The position numbers were made by a program, and so were the translations under genes. A stretch of DNA of 64,000 nt from Bolinopsis microptera (lineage: Eukaryota; Ctenophora; Tentaculata; Lobata; Bolinopsidae). The stretch spans positions 14,196,944 to 14,260,943 of the forward strand of contig NC_087083.1 in assembly GCF_026151205.1 (NCBI RefSeq), read 5' to 3'. The notes beneath the pieces were generated by a model. The model was not told the origin of the DNA. It was given only the letters and a program-made list of their open reading frames with translations, and did not search any database. Positions 33,074 through 43,100 of this stretch are shown piece by piece (positions within the stretch are counted from its first letter, which is position 1; every line of letters begins with the position of its first letter).

Positions 33074-34213
33074 TTAAGCAGGGAAAATTAATCGTGCGTG
33101 GTGTAACCGCGGCGAAATTCTTGTTTCGGTTGAAACAGCAGATTGTCTCTCCTTGATATGATAACGTTTTCTGTTGCTTGCCCAAAATGCTAACGTTGGT
33201 TTAAATTGAGATGTAGTTGATTTTAGAGAAATGGTTCGTTTCAACTGTTTTTTTGAGTTATGATATGTTTTAGGCGGTTTTCTTTCAGCTGAAAGTTTGT
33301 ATTTCGGGATTTCTGAATCTGTTCGGGATATGAAATTTGTACCACTTGAGGCGCTTGCTTGCTCTTCACAAACTCTGAAAGAGTTATTTGAGCTTAATAA
33401 AATGGTAGATAGAGACAAATTTTCAACTTTAGTAGACGTAATTGAGATAGATTTTGATGAAATTAAATTAAAGTATTAACTATTACGCGTAAACGTCGGT
33501 AAGGATTCTGGCAAGGAACATTTTTTGATAGCCAAATGTGTTTTATTGATCAACGAAACTTTAATAACAGTAGGGTACAATGGAAATGACTTTGAACTTT
33601 TAAGGAACCTGGGCTGTTGTTTAACGACTGTCAAACTCCGTGAACGCTGAACAGGAGTTTCATCGTCAATACAATTATATGGTCTTCCACTTTCTGGTTC
33701 AGTAGCTTTAGTCCTGAATAAACCACGTTTTGGCTTTTTGGGTGGGCTCAATGGTTTTCTGTCTGGACCTGGTTCAGACACAATGATGATATCTTTTATG
33801 TTCTTTACCTTAATTATTCTGTTTGAGCCAGCTATAATGGAAACATCTGATATCGTCTGAAGGGAATGAACACTTTCTTGCGGATAAATTGTGGCTGAGT
33901 TCGTCTCGGTGGTATAACGAGACACAAACAATTTGTTTCTGTTACTGTCCGCGTTAACACGAGGTTCCAATATTGATTCCACAGTAACAGCAACACTTCC
34001 GTTTATCACAACAGATTGAATTGCCTCAACAAATGTTTTATTAGTGTAATTATGAGAACAACTAGCCAGTATTGATAGATGATCACCTGAACTGGTTATT
34101 TCATGAACCACAGGTCGCTCTTTTGTTGTAAAATGTGATGTCACCAAAACGTTCAATATTTTCCCCACGCAGACTTGTGAGTGAAGATGGCCTGCATCAC
34201 AAGTATCGGGCAT
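33074..34213 (-). CDS. unknown protein interrupted by one in-frame TAA
   Basis: From the ATG at 34213 (MPDTCDAGHLHSQVCVGK) 245 codons run to TAA at 33478-33476. The same frame then stays open for another 133 codons to 33074. Neither half shows similarity I recognise. The first half has KNIKDIIIVSEPGPDRKP and a proline/lysine hinge (LSPPKKPKRGLF). The second half is basic and Ser/Thr-rich. The long frame on both sides suggests one original 380-codon gene with a premature stop (nonsense allele, error or readthrough). Its frame is also that of the larger gene downstream, but 33073-32745 contains several stops, so they are not one exon. Confidence 0.5.
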
Positions 34214-34604
34214 GTCAAGTTTCCTATTTCAGTAACCGCTTCATTTCACTGATTTTGTAATCTATAGAACATTCACCTTCAGAGTTTAATTGGATTCCAC
34301 AAACTCTCAAAAGCAAATGCTATCAATCAAATAACAAGCGTAATCTAATTTTAAAGCAAAACGTTAAGTCTTTAACAATTGATTTTTCATTGTTTTTTGT
34401 ATTTTGCTATAGTAAATCAATGATTTGTATTTAATTGTGTAAGCCTGACAAGAGAATTTGTTTGAAATCCTGCCGCCTGCGGTAGGGACTGATAAAGTAC
34501 CAAAATAGAAAATTACATTATAACTTGTTTAGTGTCCTGTAATATTTTTTAAGTTGCCGGCTTCCTCTTAATTATGAACACAGGAGGGCCAAAGTGCAAA
34601 GAAA

Positions 34605-34706
34605 CTGCTGCTAACTGCTGCTCACTGCTGCTAACTGCTGCTCACTGCTGCTCACTGCTGCTCACTGCTGCTAACTACTGCATGCTCACTGCTGCTAACT
34701 GCTACT
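34605..34706. repeat. CTGCTGCTAA/CTGCTGCTCA short tandem repeat
   Basis: About ten copies of ACTGCTGCTAACTGCTGCTC-type 9-10 bp units. It is preceded by ordinary intergenic DNA and followed by several CACGTGA boxes. Confidence 0.8.
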
Positions 34707-34914
34707 GTGTCACGTGATACGCGTCATCAAAACACGTGACAATGCGCGGATGAGATTCTGATGGGAATATTGAATATCAAAAGGATGAAGGAGCAGGTTA
34801 AATATACTTCTACCAAAAGTACATCTTGCGCTTGAATTGCACTCCGATCCCCCAAACCCAGGAAAAGTTACCGGCTGGTGGTGGTACTAGAGTTGGTTTA
34901 ATTTAAACAGACAG

Positions 34915-35858
34915 CTCGACCTCGCGCGCGACAACAAGCATGATTTGCACGCGTGGCGCATTCCAATGTTCAAGCAGCTACCACGTGACACAATTTAGCC
35001 AACCGGAGTACAGGAATCCGCAAAGTTAAAGATGCAAACTTTTGATCGCCCCGAAATGGGACTTTTCTGGAGATTTTGAGACAACTCAACAATTACGTTG
35101 TCTTGAATTTTCCTCCTGGGGAGGTAACGTTACTTTTAAAAGAGGAACATGTTACAAAAAACCGAAAGTCTCCAACTCTTTTACTTTCAAAGTTAAGCCC
35201 CATCTGGTCAGGGTTTCTGGGAAATGCGCGCATTTCAACATGCAACTTAACTTTTAAACTTCACGAATTGAGTACTTCAAATCTTTTGCAATATAAATAA
35301 TAATATAATCAATAATATCAAATATATTCACATTTCACAATCAATGTATGCACTAATACAAATTATTTAAAATATGGTTGGAAGAGAATAACAAATTAAA
35401 AATTCTATTGTCTTATTTTTCCGTGAAAAGCAAAATAACGTAAATAAATTTTGCAGTTAATGTGCCTTAAAATTGTTTTTCGTTCAATTTTGGTAGGCGA
35501 ACATCAAATTAGTTATAGTGCAAAATTAAACATATTGTATACGTATCCCCAGAAAACCTTATTGGCTGGGGACCTGCAACTCCGAAAGTTTAAAAATTAG
35601 AACTTAACTTTCGGTTTTTTGCAAAATGCTCGCCTCATAAAAATAACGTTTCCTCCCGCCCCAGGAGGAAAACTAAGAATATAATATTGTAGATTTTGAG
35701 TTATTTCGAAAAGCATGATTTTGGGCCGAATAAAAGGTCGCAGCTTTATAACTTGGCAAATTAATGTGGTTGTTATGACTTCATGGTGCATGGCTGAATT
35801 GAGATTGTAAAACGCGTGCAAGCAGCGAGCTTTATGTTACGCGCGACGACAATCATGC
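34915..35858. mobile_element. ~950-bp element with long imperfect inverted ends
   Basis: The outer ends (CGCGCGCGACAACAAGCATGATTTGCACGCG at left; CGCGTGCAAGCAGCGAGC...GCGCGACGACAATCATGC at right) are inverted with gaps. A second inner inverted pair at 35065-35170 and 35600-35720 shares TTTTCCTCCTGGGG, AACGTTA and AAAAAACCGAAAGT. The middle is AT-rich without coding potential. It looks like a non-autonomous DNA transposon with foldback ends. Confidence 0.55.
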
Positions 35859-35863
35859 TATAC

Positions 35864-36110
35864 ACAGGGGGAGCTGAAACCAAGTTTTCGATCAAACGCT
35901 GCCATGTGTAGTCAAACGTCGCCAAAAGTTGCTTTCGTCCAATAAAATCGCTGCATTATGTAAGCCAAGCTCCGCATATGAATATTTATAATTCAATTAA
36001 GCATACTGACTTGCAAAATGCAGCGATTTCATTGGACGAGAGCAACTGTTGGCGACGTTTGACTACAAATGGCAGCATTTGATCGAAAACCTGGTTTCAG
36101 CCCCCCTGTG
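35864..36110. mobile_element. 247-bp MITE with ~95-bp terminal inverted repeats
   Basis: The left end CACAGGGGGAGCTGAAACCA and right end (reverse complement CACAGGGGGGCTGAAACCAG) continue as inverted copies for about 95 bp, including TTTTCGATCAAA, GCTGCCAT, AGTCAAACGTCGCCAA and CGTCCAAT. The whole element is therefore nearly a hairpin. No transposase and no convincing target duplication were seen. Confidence 0.85.
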
Positions 36111-36214
36111 GCTATTGAAAATAACCACCTTTAGTATAACACGGCCGACCAGCCAGTAAAATTTCATGGGTCAAATTAAATGTGAAGATATATTACAAAG
36201 CGCGCCATATATAC

Positions 36215-36922
36215 TTGACCATTGTTAATGATCTGGCCCGGCGCGCGCTACTTCGTAGCACTTGCCATAACATTTCGAGAAGAAAGCGGCGCGCGCTACT
36301 TCGAAGAAATTTAGACGAGTAATCAGTAACATCCGTCAACATATATATATATATATAATATAATATCATGATATCCTATGCTAACTCAAATTGATGTAAA
36401 ACATATTTAATTACTTAGTTTCTTGTTTTTTTTTTAATTTGAAAATTCAATTAATTATTATATATACAAATCAAGCGTTACATTTCAGCCATGCAAAATT
36501 ACAATGACATATTTTAATATTCTAATTGAAAAATGGTGCTGCAATATAAGTTGCTTAATGTTTGGCCGGATGACAACTAACTAAAAGAAAAAAATAAACT
36601 TGATTACATAATAATTAATTCGGCTGAACCAACACATAGCAAAAGCCACATTAACATTGTAGCACGATGCACTACTGGGTCGCGGCGAAATGCGAAGGAT
36701 TGACATCGTCAATCAATTTAGTTTTATAATGCAGTAAAAATAAGAAAAACAAAATTTTAAGAAAAACAAAATTTTTATTTACCACAAAACAATTTGACGA
36801 ATGTTACTCGTTTAAATTTCTTCGAAGTATGAAGTAGCGCGCGCCGCTTTTTTTCTCAAAATGGCCCGATGGCAAGTGCTACGAAGTAGCGCGCGCCGGG
36901 CCAAATCATTAACAATGGTCAA
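36215..36922. mobile_element. ~708-bp element with ~120-bp TIRs rich in GCGCGCGCTACTTCG
   Basis: It starts TTGACCATTGTTAATGATCT and ends with the inverse (AATCATTAACAATGGTCAA). Each arm contains CCCGGCGCGCGCTACTTCGT, AGCACTTGCCAT and CGGCGCGCGCTACTTC. The interior at about 36440-36665 is a different repeat, also found at 43850-44082 in PARP1 intron 4, so the element is composite. Confidence 0.8.
36440..36665. repeat. dispersed repeat shared with PARP1 intron 4
   Basis: Shared blocks with 43850-44082 include AAATCAAGCGTTACATTTCA, GCAATATAAGTTGCTTAATG, TTTGGCCGGATGACAA and TTCGGCTGAACCAACACATA. The two copies are nearly colinear with small differences, which shows a mobile or copied unit of about 225 bp. 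Confidence 0.75.
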
Positions 36923-36929
36923 CAAAATA

Positions 36930-38160
36930 ATCATTACATATTATGTTTATATATCTGTAGATAAATTCAAATTTCGGTTTGCAATTTCAACCATATATAC
37001 AGCCCGCCGCGCACAAAGCCACATATTGTTTGTTGTTGATAAATCATGCATTAGGTGCGGCTGTAAGCGCCGCGCGCAGGACCTAGTCAATCGTTATCTT
37101 AAAATTACATGTCACATTTATTAATTACTAGAGCCAAAATTTCAGAAGCAAATTAATTTTTAGGGAAATTTCTGTGTTTGTGGCAGTTTCTTTGCACTTT
37201 GCTCTTCCTGTGCGCAGAACAGGCCGTGAACACTGCGATGCCAATAGCACTAGCAGACTTCAATATTAAACTGGAATTAAACTGGAATTAAACTTTAAAT
37301 TACCAAGGAGAACACTAACGGACTCGTTTTGGCTATACATCAATTCATAAATAAGTTCATATATAAATCAAAAGCCGAATAAAAGTATGAAAATAAAATC
37401 TTAAAATTTAACCGCGTTACAATATCACGAAGTGGAAATAAAATCAAATATAATAATTTAAATGCTAATAGAAAATCTGGATGTGTGCATAAAAGCAAGT
37501 CCAAGGAGATATGTTAAACTACATAAGTTGATGGAACGATGAAGGAGATGAGAAGGGGACGTGAAGCGAGGATTAGGACTTAATCATAGGATTTCGAAGG
37601 TTTGAAGAGTCTGTTAGGTGGTGATTGCTAGGACTTCATAGGAGGTGATAACTAGGACTTCTTTTCAGGAGGATGTCGAAGGTGAAAGGATTCTGTGAGG
37701 TACTTTCCAAATTCAGTAGCATGGAATGAGTTCATGATGGCCCCATATTCTTTCAATATAAATTTAGGGAATTGGCTACTTTTGCTACTTAAAGGGTTTT
37801 TATGAAATTTACTCAGATTTTATTAAATTTTTATATAGTGTCATTGTGATATTATGTGTATATTGCTTGAATTTATTTTAAAGAATTCTTCGGTTTCATA
37901 CTATGCATTAGTAAATTACTAATTCTCTTCTATCATATACAGTTTTAAACTAATTACAACACTACAAATCTATTAAATTTATTGAAGATGTTACAGAAGC
38001 AATTAATTTTATGTAGTTGGAGGAGTCCTAACTCTCCTCACGTCCGGAAATGGCGTTTCTCTTATATTAAATATATAAGGTTAACCTGTATTCAACGATT
38101 CGATTTATTTGACTGGTTGTTGTTTTGAAAAATTTAAAATAAAATCTGTTAATATCATTC
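36930..38160. other. intergenic; dispersed repeat at 37930-38090
   Basis: No gene seen before 38182. 37930-37985 (AATTACAACACTACAAATCT) recurs at 57543-57590 and 37985-38085 recurs at 3545-3660. The rest is unremarkable AT-rich DNA. Confidence 0.45.
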
Positions 38161-38181
38161 TTAGTTTTGGATTGTGGTGTT

Positions 38182-38577
38182 ATGTCTAGACAGAATACTT
38201 CCCAAGAAACCCTCACAGCTGAAGAAGAGACACTTCTAGATTCTTTTGGCTCAATTAAAACTGGTGCATTATGGACTATGCTAGATACAGTTGTTCAGAA
38301 ATTGAATAAGAAGAGTTCTTCAAAAATGTATTCCTCCAAGGAGATTGATAGAATCCTAGTAAAAGCAGGAGAAACAATGTTACACAAACATGGAATATTC
38401 AGAAACAGTTTTGGAGCAAAATACATGCCAATAGTTCTTATTAATCCCTCTTTTGCTAAAGCCCTGGCCACTCACTCAGTAAATATTTTTGGTTTAGTTA
38501 AGGGTGTTAGGAGATGTAGATGTGGTCTCTCTATCAATGATGAATCAGAAAAAGCTCGAACGAAGTTAATTGATTGA
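38182..38577 (+). CDS. small intronless gene, 131 aa, unknown function
   Basis: ATG at 38182 gives MSRQNTSQETLTAEEETLLD and ends LID-TGA at 38577. An AATAAA at 38578-38583 overlaps the stop context, so this looks like a whole or terminal coding unit. The protein is soluble with helical segments (FGSIKTGALWTMLDTVVQKL, YSSKEIDRILVKAGETMLHK). A more hydrophobic core follows (AKYMPIVLINPSFAKAL), then a C-terminal RRCRCGL. No TM segment, signal peptide or catalytic motif is visible and I do not recognise the family. An AG (TTCTTAG, 38164) shortly upstream means a 5' exon is possible. It lies 1.5 kb upstream of PARP1 on the same strand. Confidence 0.55.
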   Translation: MSRQNTSQETLTAEEETLLDSFGSIKTGALWTMLDTVVQKLNKKSSSKMYSSKEIDRILVKAGETMLHKHGIFRNSFGAKYMPIVLINPSFAKALATHSVNIFGLVKGVRRCRCGLSINDESEKARTKLID

Positions 38578-38583
38578 AATAAA

Positions 38584-40125
38584 TTTTCGTGCACATACAG
38601 AATGAATGGTTAATAATTTAATATATATGTAGACCAAGCTCTGTGCATGGGATGCTTCCTGGAAGAATCCAGTTCTTTTGGCGGGGCACCCTACCTAAAG
38701 CCAAATTGAGATATAATAATCATATTCCTAGGGAAATAATCAGAAATCGAATACCAATCAAATAATATGATATATAGGAGTAGTAACCATATTTACTATG
38801 CAAAATGCCCCAACCACATAGTGTAAATCTATATAAAATTCAAATTCCAGTTAAACTCTAGTGCATACAATGCTGGAAAGCACAATTCATTCCGAAGCAG
38901 TCATAAAATTAATTGTGTGTATTGGGAGCCTCCTGGTGCAGGCCACCTGCATTCATGGAGGCAGGGATTCAAAGATATGAGCTAAAAAGCAATCAATCAA
39001 CAGGGTCCAGAAGCTTAGAAAAAACTGAGAACTGTGTCTGAGCTCTTGACGTCTGGAGGAAGTTTGTTCCAATGTGGTCTAACTCTCTCTGGAAGAAAAG
39101 AACTGTGGAGATTATTTATCATGCATATACAATTCTAGATATTGCATTCCACACATGAAATGAACCTAGACCACCAAGATGACACCAGGTTAAAAAACAT
39201 GCCACCATCATTTTAAAAAACACTACGCTCAGTAATAACAGACAGAAATACAGAACTACACTGTAACTTATCACTGGACATTGGGCTAAACTAAAAATTT
39301 CACACCATCTGCAAATCTAGCACCAGTGCCTATGTCTTGTGTGTGACGATAAGACCATCTTGGATTTTTTAGGACAGTGCCCAGCTATTGCACAACTAAG
39401 AGGGTAATATTTTCAGGATCATTACCTCGTTGTTAACGAAATCTTTGACAATCAACATACAGGGTGGCCTAGAAGTTATTAGAGAGGTTCATGTGATCCC
39501 ACCTCAGTATCTCTAGCCACTCAAATAGATAATGTTAAGATTATACACTGCTGAGTATTAAATGTTTTATCTTATATTTGTTATTGTATCTTATATTTGT
39601 CATTTTTATTATTTGATTAAATGATGTATTCCTCAAATGAGTGATGATAGCAACTCATGAAGATCAAAAATGTATCTTTCATACAGCTTTTGTGTAAAAG
39701 TGATTTTATTGACTACTATTGATTTATTAACTACTACTGATTTCAGTCAGTTATTGCTCATATTTTTTTTTTAATGTTGCAAGAAATATGTAAATATACT
39801 AAAGAATATAGATTATAGATGCTTGTATTTGGATCAATTAACTCAATAGATGCTGCATTTATTCCTCACTATTTACTTTTGGAGAATATCTAATATTTGT
39901 TACCAAGACTTATTGATTTGTTATACTTATTGATTCTTTATACTGTTATAGAGGTACATGTTTTCTTTAAGATGGAATTTTCTGTCATGAAACATATCAC
40001 TGATATGGTCAAATGATTTATTTTCAAGAATTGGATTCTTTGTGCTTTATTAATTTTTTTGAACAGAATTTTTTTTTCTTATGGTTTGATTAGTAATCAT
40101 TTCTTAATTCAATCACTACCAAGGT
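38584..40125. other. spacer with LINE relics upstream of PARP1
   Basis: No gene seen. 39005-39180 is a minus-strand reverse-transcriptase tail (separate entry). The rest is AT-rich. Nothing promoter-like stands out before the PARP1 start. Confidence 0.4.
39005..39180 (-). pseudogene. LINE reverse-transcriptase C-terminal relic
   Basis: On the minus strand the segment reads SSFLPERVRPHWNKLPPDV with KSSDTVLSF. This matches the conserved tail of LINE polymerases (F..RV...WN.LP..V......F..). It is short and flanked by stops. An upstream fragment (GSFHVWNAIS) suggests a decayed longer insertion. Confidence 0.55.
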
Positions 40126-43100
40126 ATGTCTGAGGATTTACCATACTCAGCTGAGTATGCAAAGTCTAATAGGTCCGCCTGTAAAACATGCGGAAGTCAC
40201 ATTCCTAAAGATCATATCCGTGTTGCAAGACTGGTGCAATCTCCTCACTTCGATGGAAAGATGGCTCTCTGGAATCATTTCAATTGCTTTTTCAGGTATT
40301 GCACTTGTATAAAATGAATCCATACAGTTGCAGTATACACAAAAATAATTCTCAAATGGTGTGCCATTTATCTGCGGCTTAAAATTGCAATGTCTACTGT
40401 ATGCTGAGAGGGGATATTGTAAACTGTATGCTGAGAGGAAGGGGATATATAATATATTTTGATCACCTAAATAATATGCAGTGATGGAGTGATTTATTTT
40501 TATTTCACTCAGAAATTATATAGTAGCCATCTAAAATTATAACATTCGTTTTGCATCACGCTGTAAATTTATCTAAACATCAAACTAAGGGTGGACTCTG
40601 TTGTTTGCTCTTATATCTTAATGTTTATCCCGTGTTACAGGAAGAACAGTGTCAAGTCGACTGGCGACATTAAGGGCTTTGGAACACTGCGTTATGAGGA
40701 CCAAGCAAAAATAAAGGAGAAAATCGGAGGTGGTGGCGTTGCTAGCACTGGAAAAGGTGACTTCAGTTCATTTTGTTGAACCGTTTATTTTTTACTGAAT
40801 CAATCTTTAAATTAACATGTGTTATTATAAAAACATTGTTTTGCCGATTTTACTTTTTTCCAACTAGTGTGCAAAAGGATGGAGTGAAATATTCAGCAGT
40901 TTTAGTTTTTTTGAACGAAAATATCATATTATTATGTTGAACATACGAAGAAAAATAAAGTCTTTCAAGGTGTGACTGTGTTTATTTATGGACAAGATAT
41001 TGCTTGATAGTGCTTGAAATTCAACTATAAATGTCTTGGTAGCAATCGGCCAAAAGTCACACTTATTAGCTAATAAATTCTCGCTGTTTGAATTGTTCCT
41101 GCTTGTTGGAAAAATTTAAGTCAAAAGAGATATTGAAAATAAGTATCAAATATAAGTGCTGAAAATCAGTTGATATATAATCACATATTAAAATGTGTTA
41201 CTGAGTAAATATAAATTAACATATGTTATTATACATCTAAGTTAAGAAATGTTTGCACTTAAGCCTCGCTTTATTTACATTATATTCCAGGAAAGGAGGT
41301 TTCAGTGGATGTTGCAGCAGAGTACGCTAAATCAAACAGATCCACATGTAACGGGTGTTTCGTCTCTATCGATAAAGACACTGTTAGAATAGGTAAAGAT
41401 ACTGTTAGAATAGGTAAAGATACTGTTAGAATAGGTATAGATACTGTTAGAATAGGTAAAGATACTGTTAGAATAGGTAAAGATACTGTTAGAATAGGTA
41501 AAGATACTGTTAGAATAGGTAAAGATACTGTTAGAATAGGTAAAGATACTGTTAGAATAGGTAAAGATACTGTTAGAATAGGTAAAAAACTGTTAGAATA
41601 GGTAAAGATACTTTTAGAATAAGTAAAGATACTGTTAGAATAGGTAAAGATACTGTTAGAATAAGTAAAGATACTGTTAGAATAGGTAAAGATACTGTTA
41701 GAATAGGTAAAGATACTTTTAGAATAGGTAAAGATACTGTTAGAATAGGTAAAGATACTGTTAGAATAGGTAAAGATACTGTTAGAATAGGTAAAGATAA
41801 TGTTAGAATAGGTAAAGATACTGTTAGAATAGGTAAAGATACTGTTAGATTAGGTAAAGATACTGTTAGAATAGGTAAAGAAACTGTTAGAATAAGTAAA
41901 GATACTGTTAGAATAGGTAAAGATACTGTTAGAATAGGCAAATATACTGTTAGAATAGGTAAAGATACTGTTAGAATAAGTAAAGATACTGTTAGAATAG
42001 GTAAAGATACTGTTAGAATAGGTAAAGATACTGTTAGAATGGTAAATATACTGTTAGATTAGGTAAAGATACTGTTAGAATAGGTAAAGATACTGTTAGA
42101 ATAGGTAAAGATACTGTTAGAATAGGTAAAGAAACTGTTAGAATAGGTAAAGAAACTGTTAGAATAGGTAAAGATACTTTTAGAATAGGTAAAGATACTT
42201 TTAAAATAGGTAAAGATACTGTTAGAATAGGTAAAGAAACTGTTAGAATAGGTAAAGATACTTTTAGAATAGGTAAAGATACTTTTAGAATAGGTAAAGA
42301 TACTGTTAGATTAGGTAAAGAAACTGTTAGAATAGGTAAAGATACTTTTAGAATAAATAAATATACTGTTGGAATAGGTAAAGATACTGTTAGATTAGGT
42401 AAAGATACTGTTAGATTAGGTAAAGATACTGTTAGAATAAGTAAAGATACTGTTAGAATAGGTAAAGATACTGTTAGAATAGGTAAAGATACTGTTAGAA
42501 TAGGTAAAGATACTGTTAGAATAAGTAAAGATACTGTTAGATTAGGTAAAGATACTGTTAGAATAAGTAAAGATACTTTTAGAATAGGTTAAGATACTGT
42601 TAGAATAGGTAAAGAAACTGTTAGAATAGGTAAAGATAATGTTAGATTAGGTAAAGATACTGTTGGAATAGGTAAAGATACTGTTAGAATAGGTAAAGAT
42701 ACTGTTAGAATAGGTAAAGATACTGTTAGATTAGGTAAAGATACTGTTAGAATAGGTAAAGATACTGTTAGAATAGGTAAAGATACTGTTAGAATAGGTA
42801 AAGATACTGTTAGAATAGGTAAAGATACTGTTAGTATAGGTAAAGATACTGTTGGAATAGGTAAATATACTGTTAGATTAGGTAAAGATACTGTTAGAAT
42901 AGGTAAAGATACTGTTGGAATAGGTAAAGATACTGTTAGAATAGGTAAAGATACTGTTAGATTAGGTAAAGATACTGTTAGAATAGGTAAAGATACTGTT
43001 AGAATAGGTAAAGATACTGTTAGATTAGGTAAAGATACTGTTAGTATAGGTAAAGATACTGTTGGAATAGGTAAATATACTGTTAGATTAGGTAAAGATA

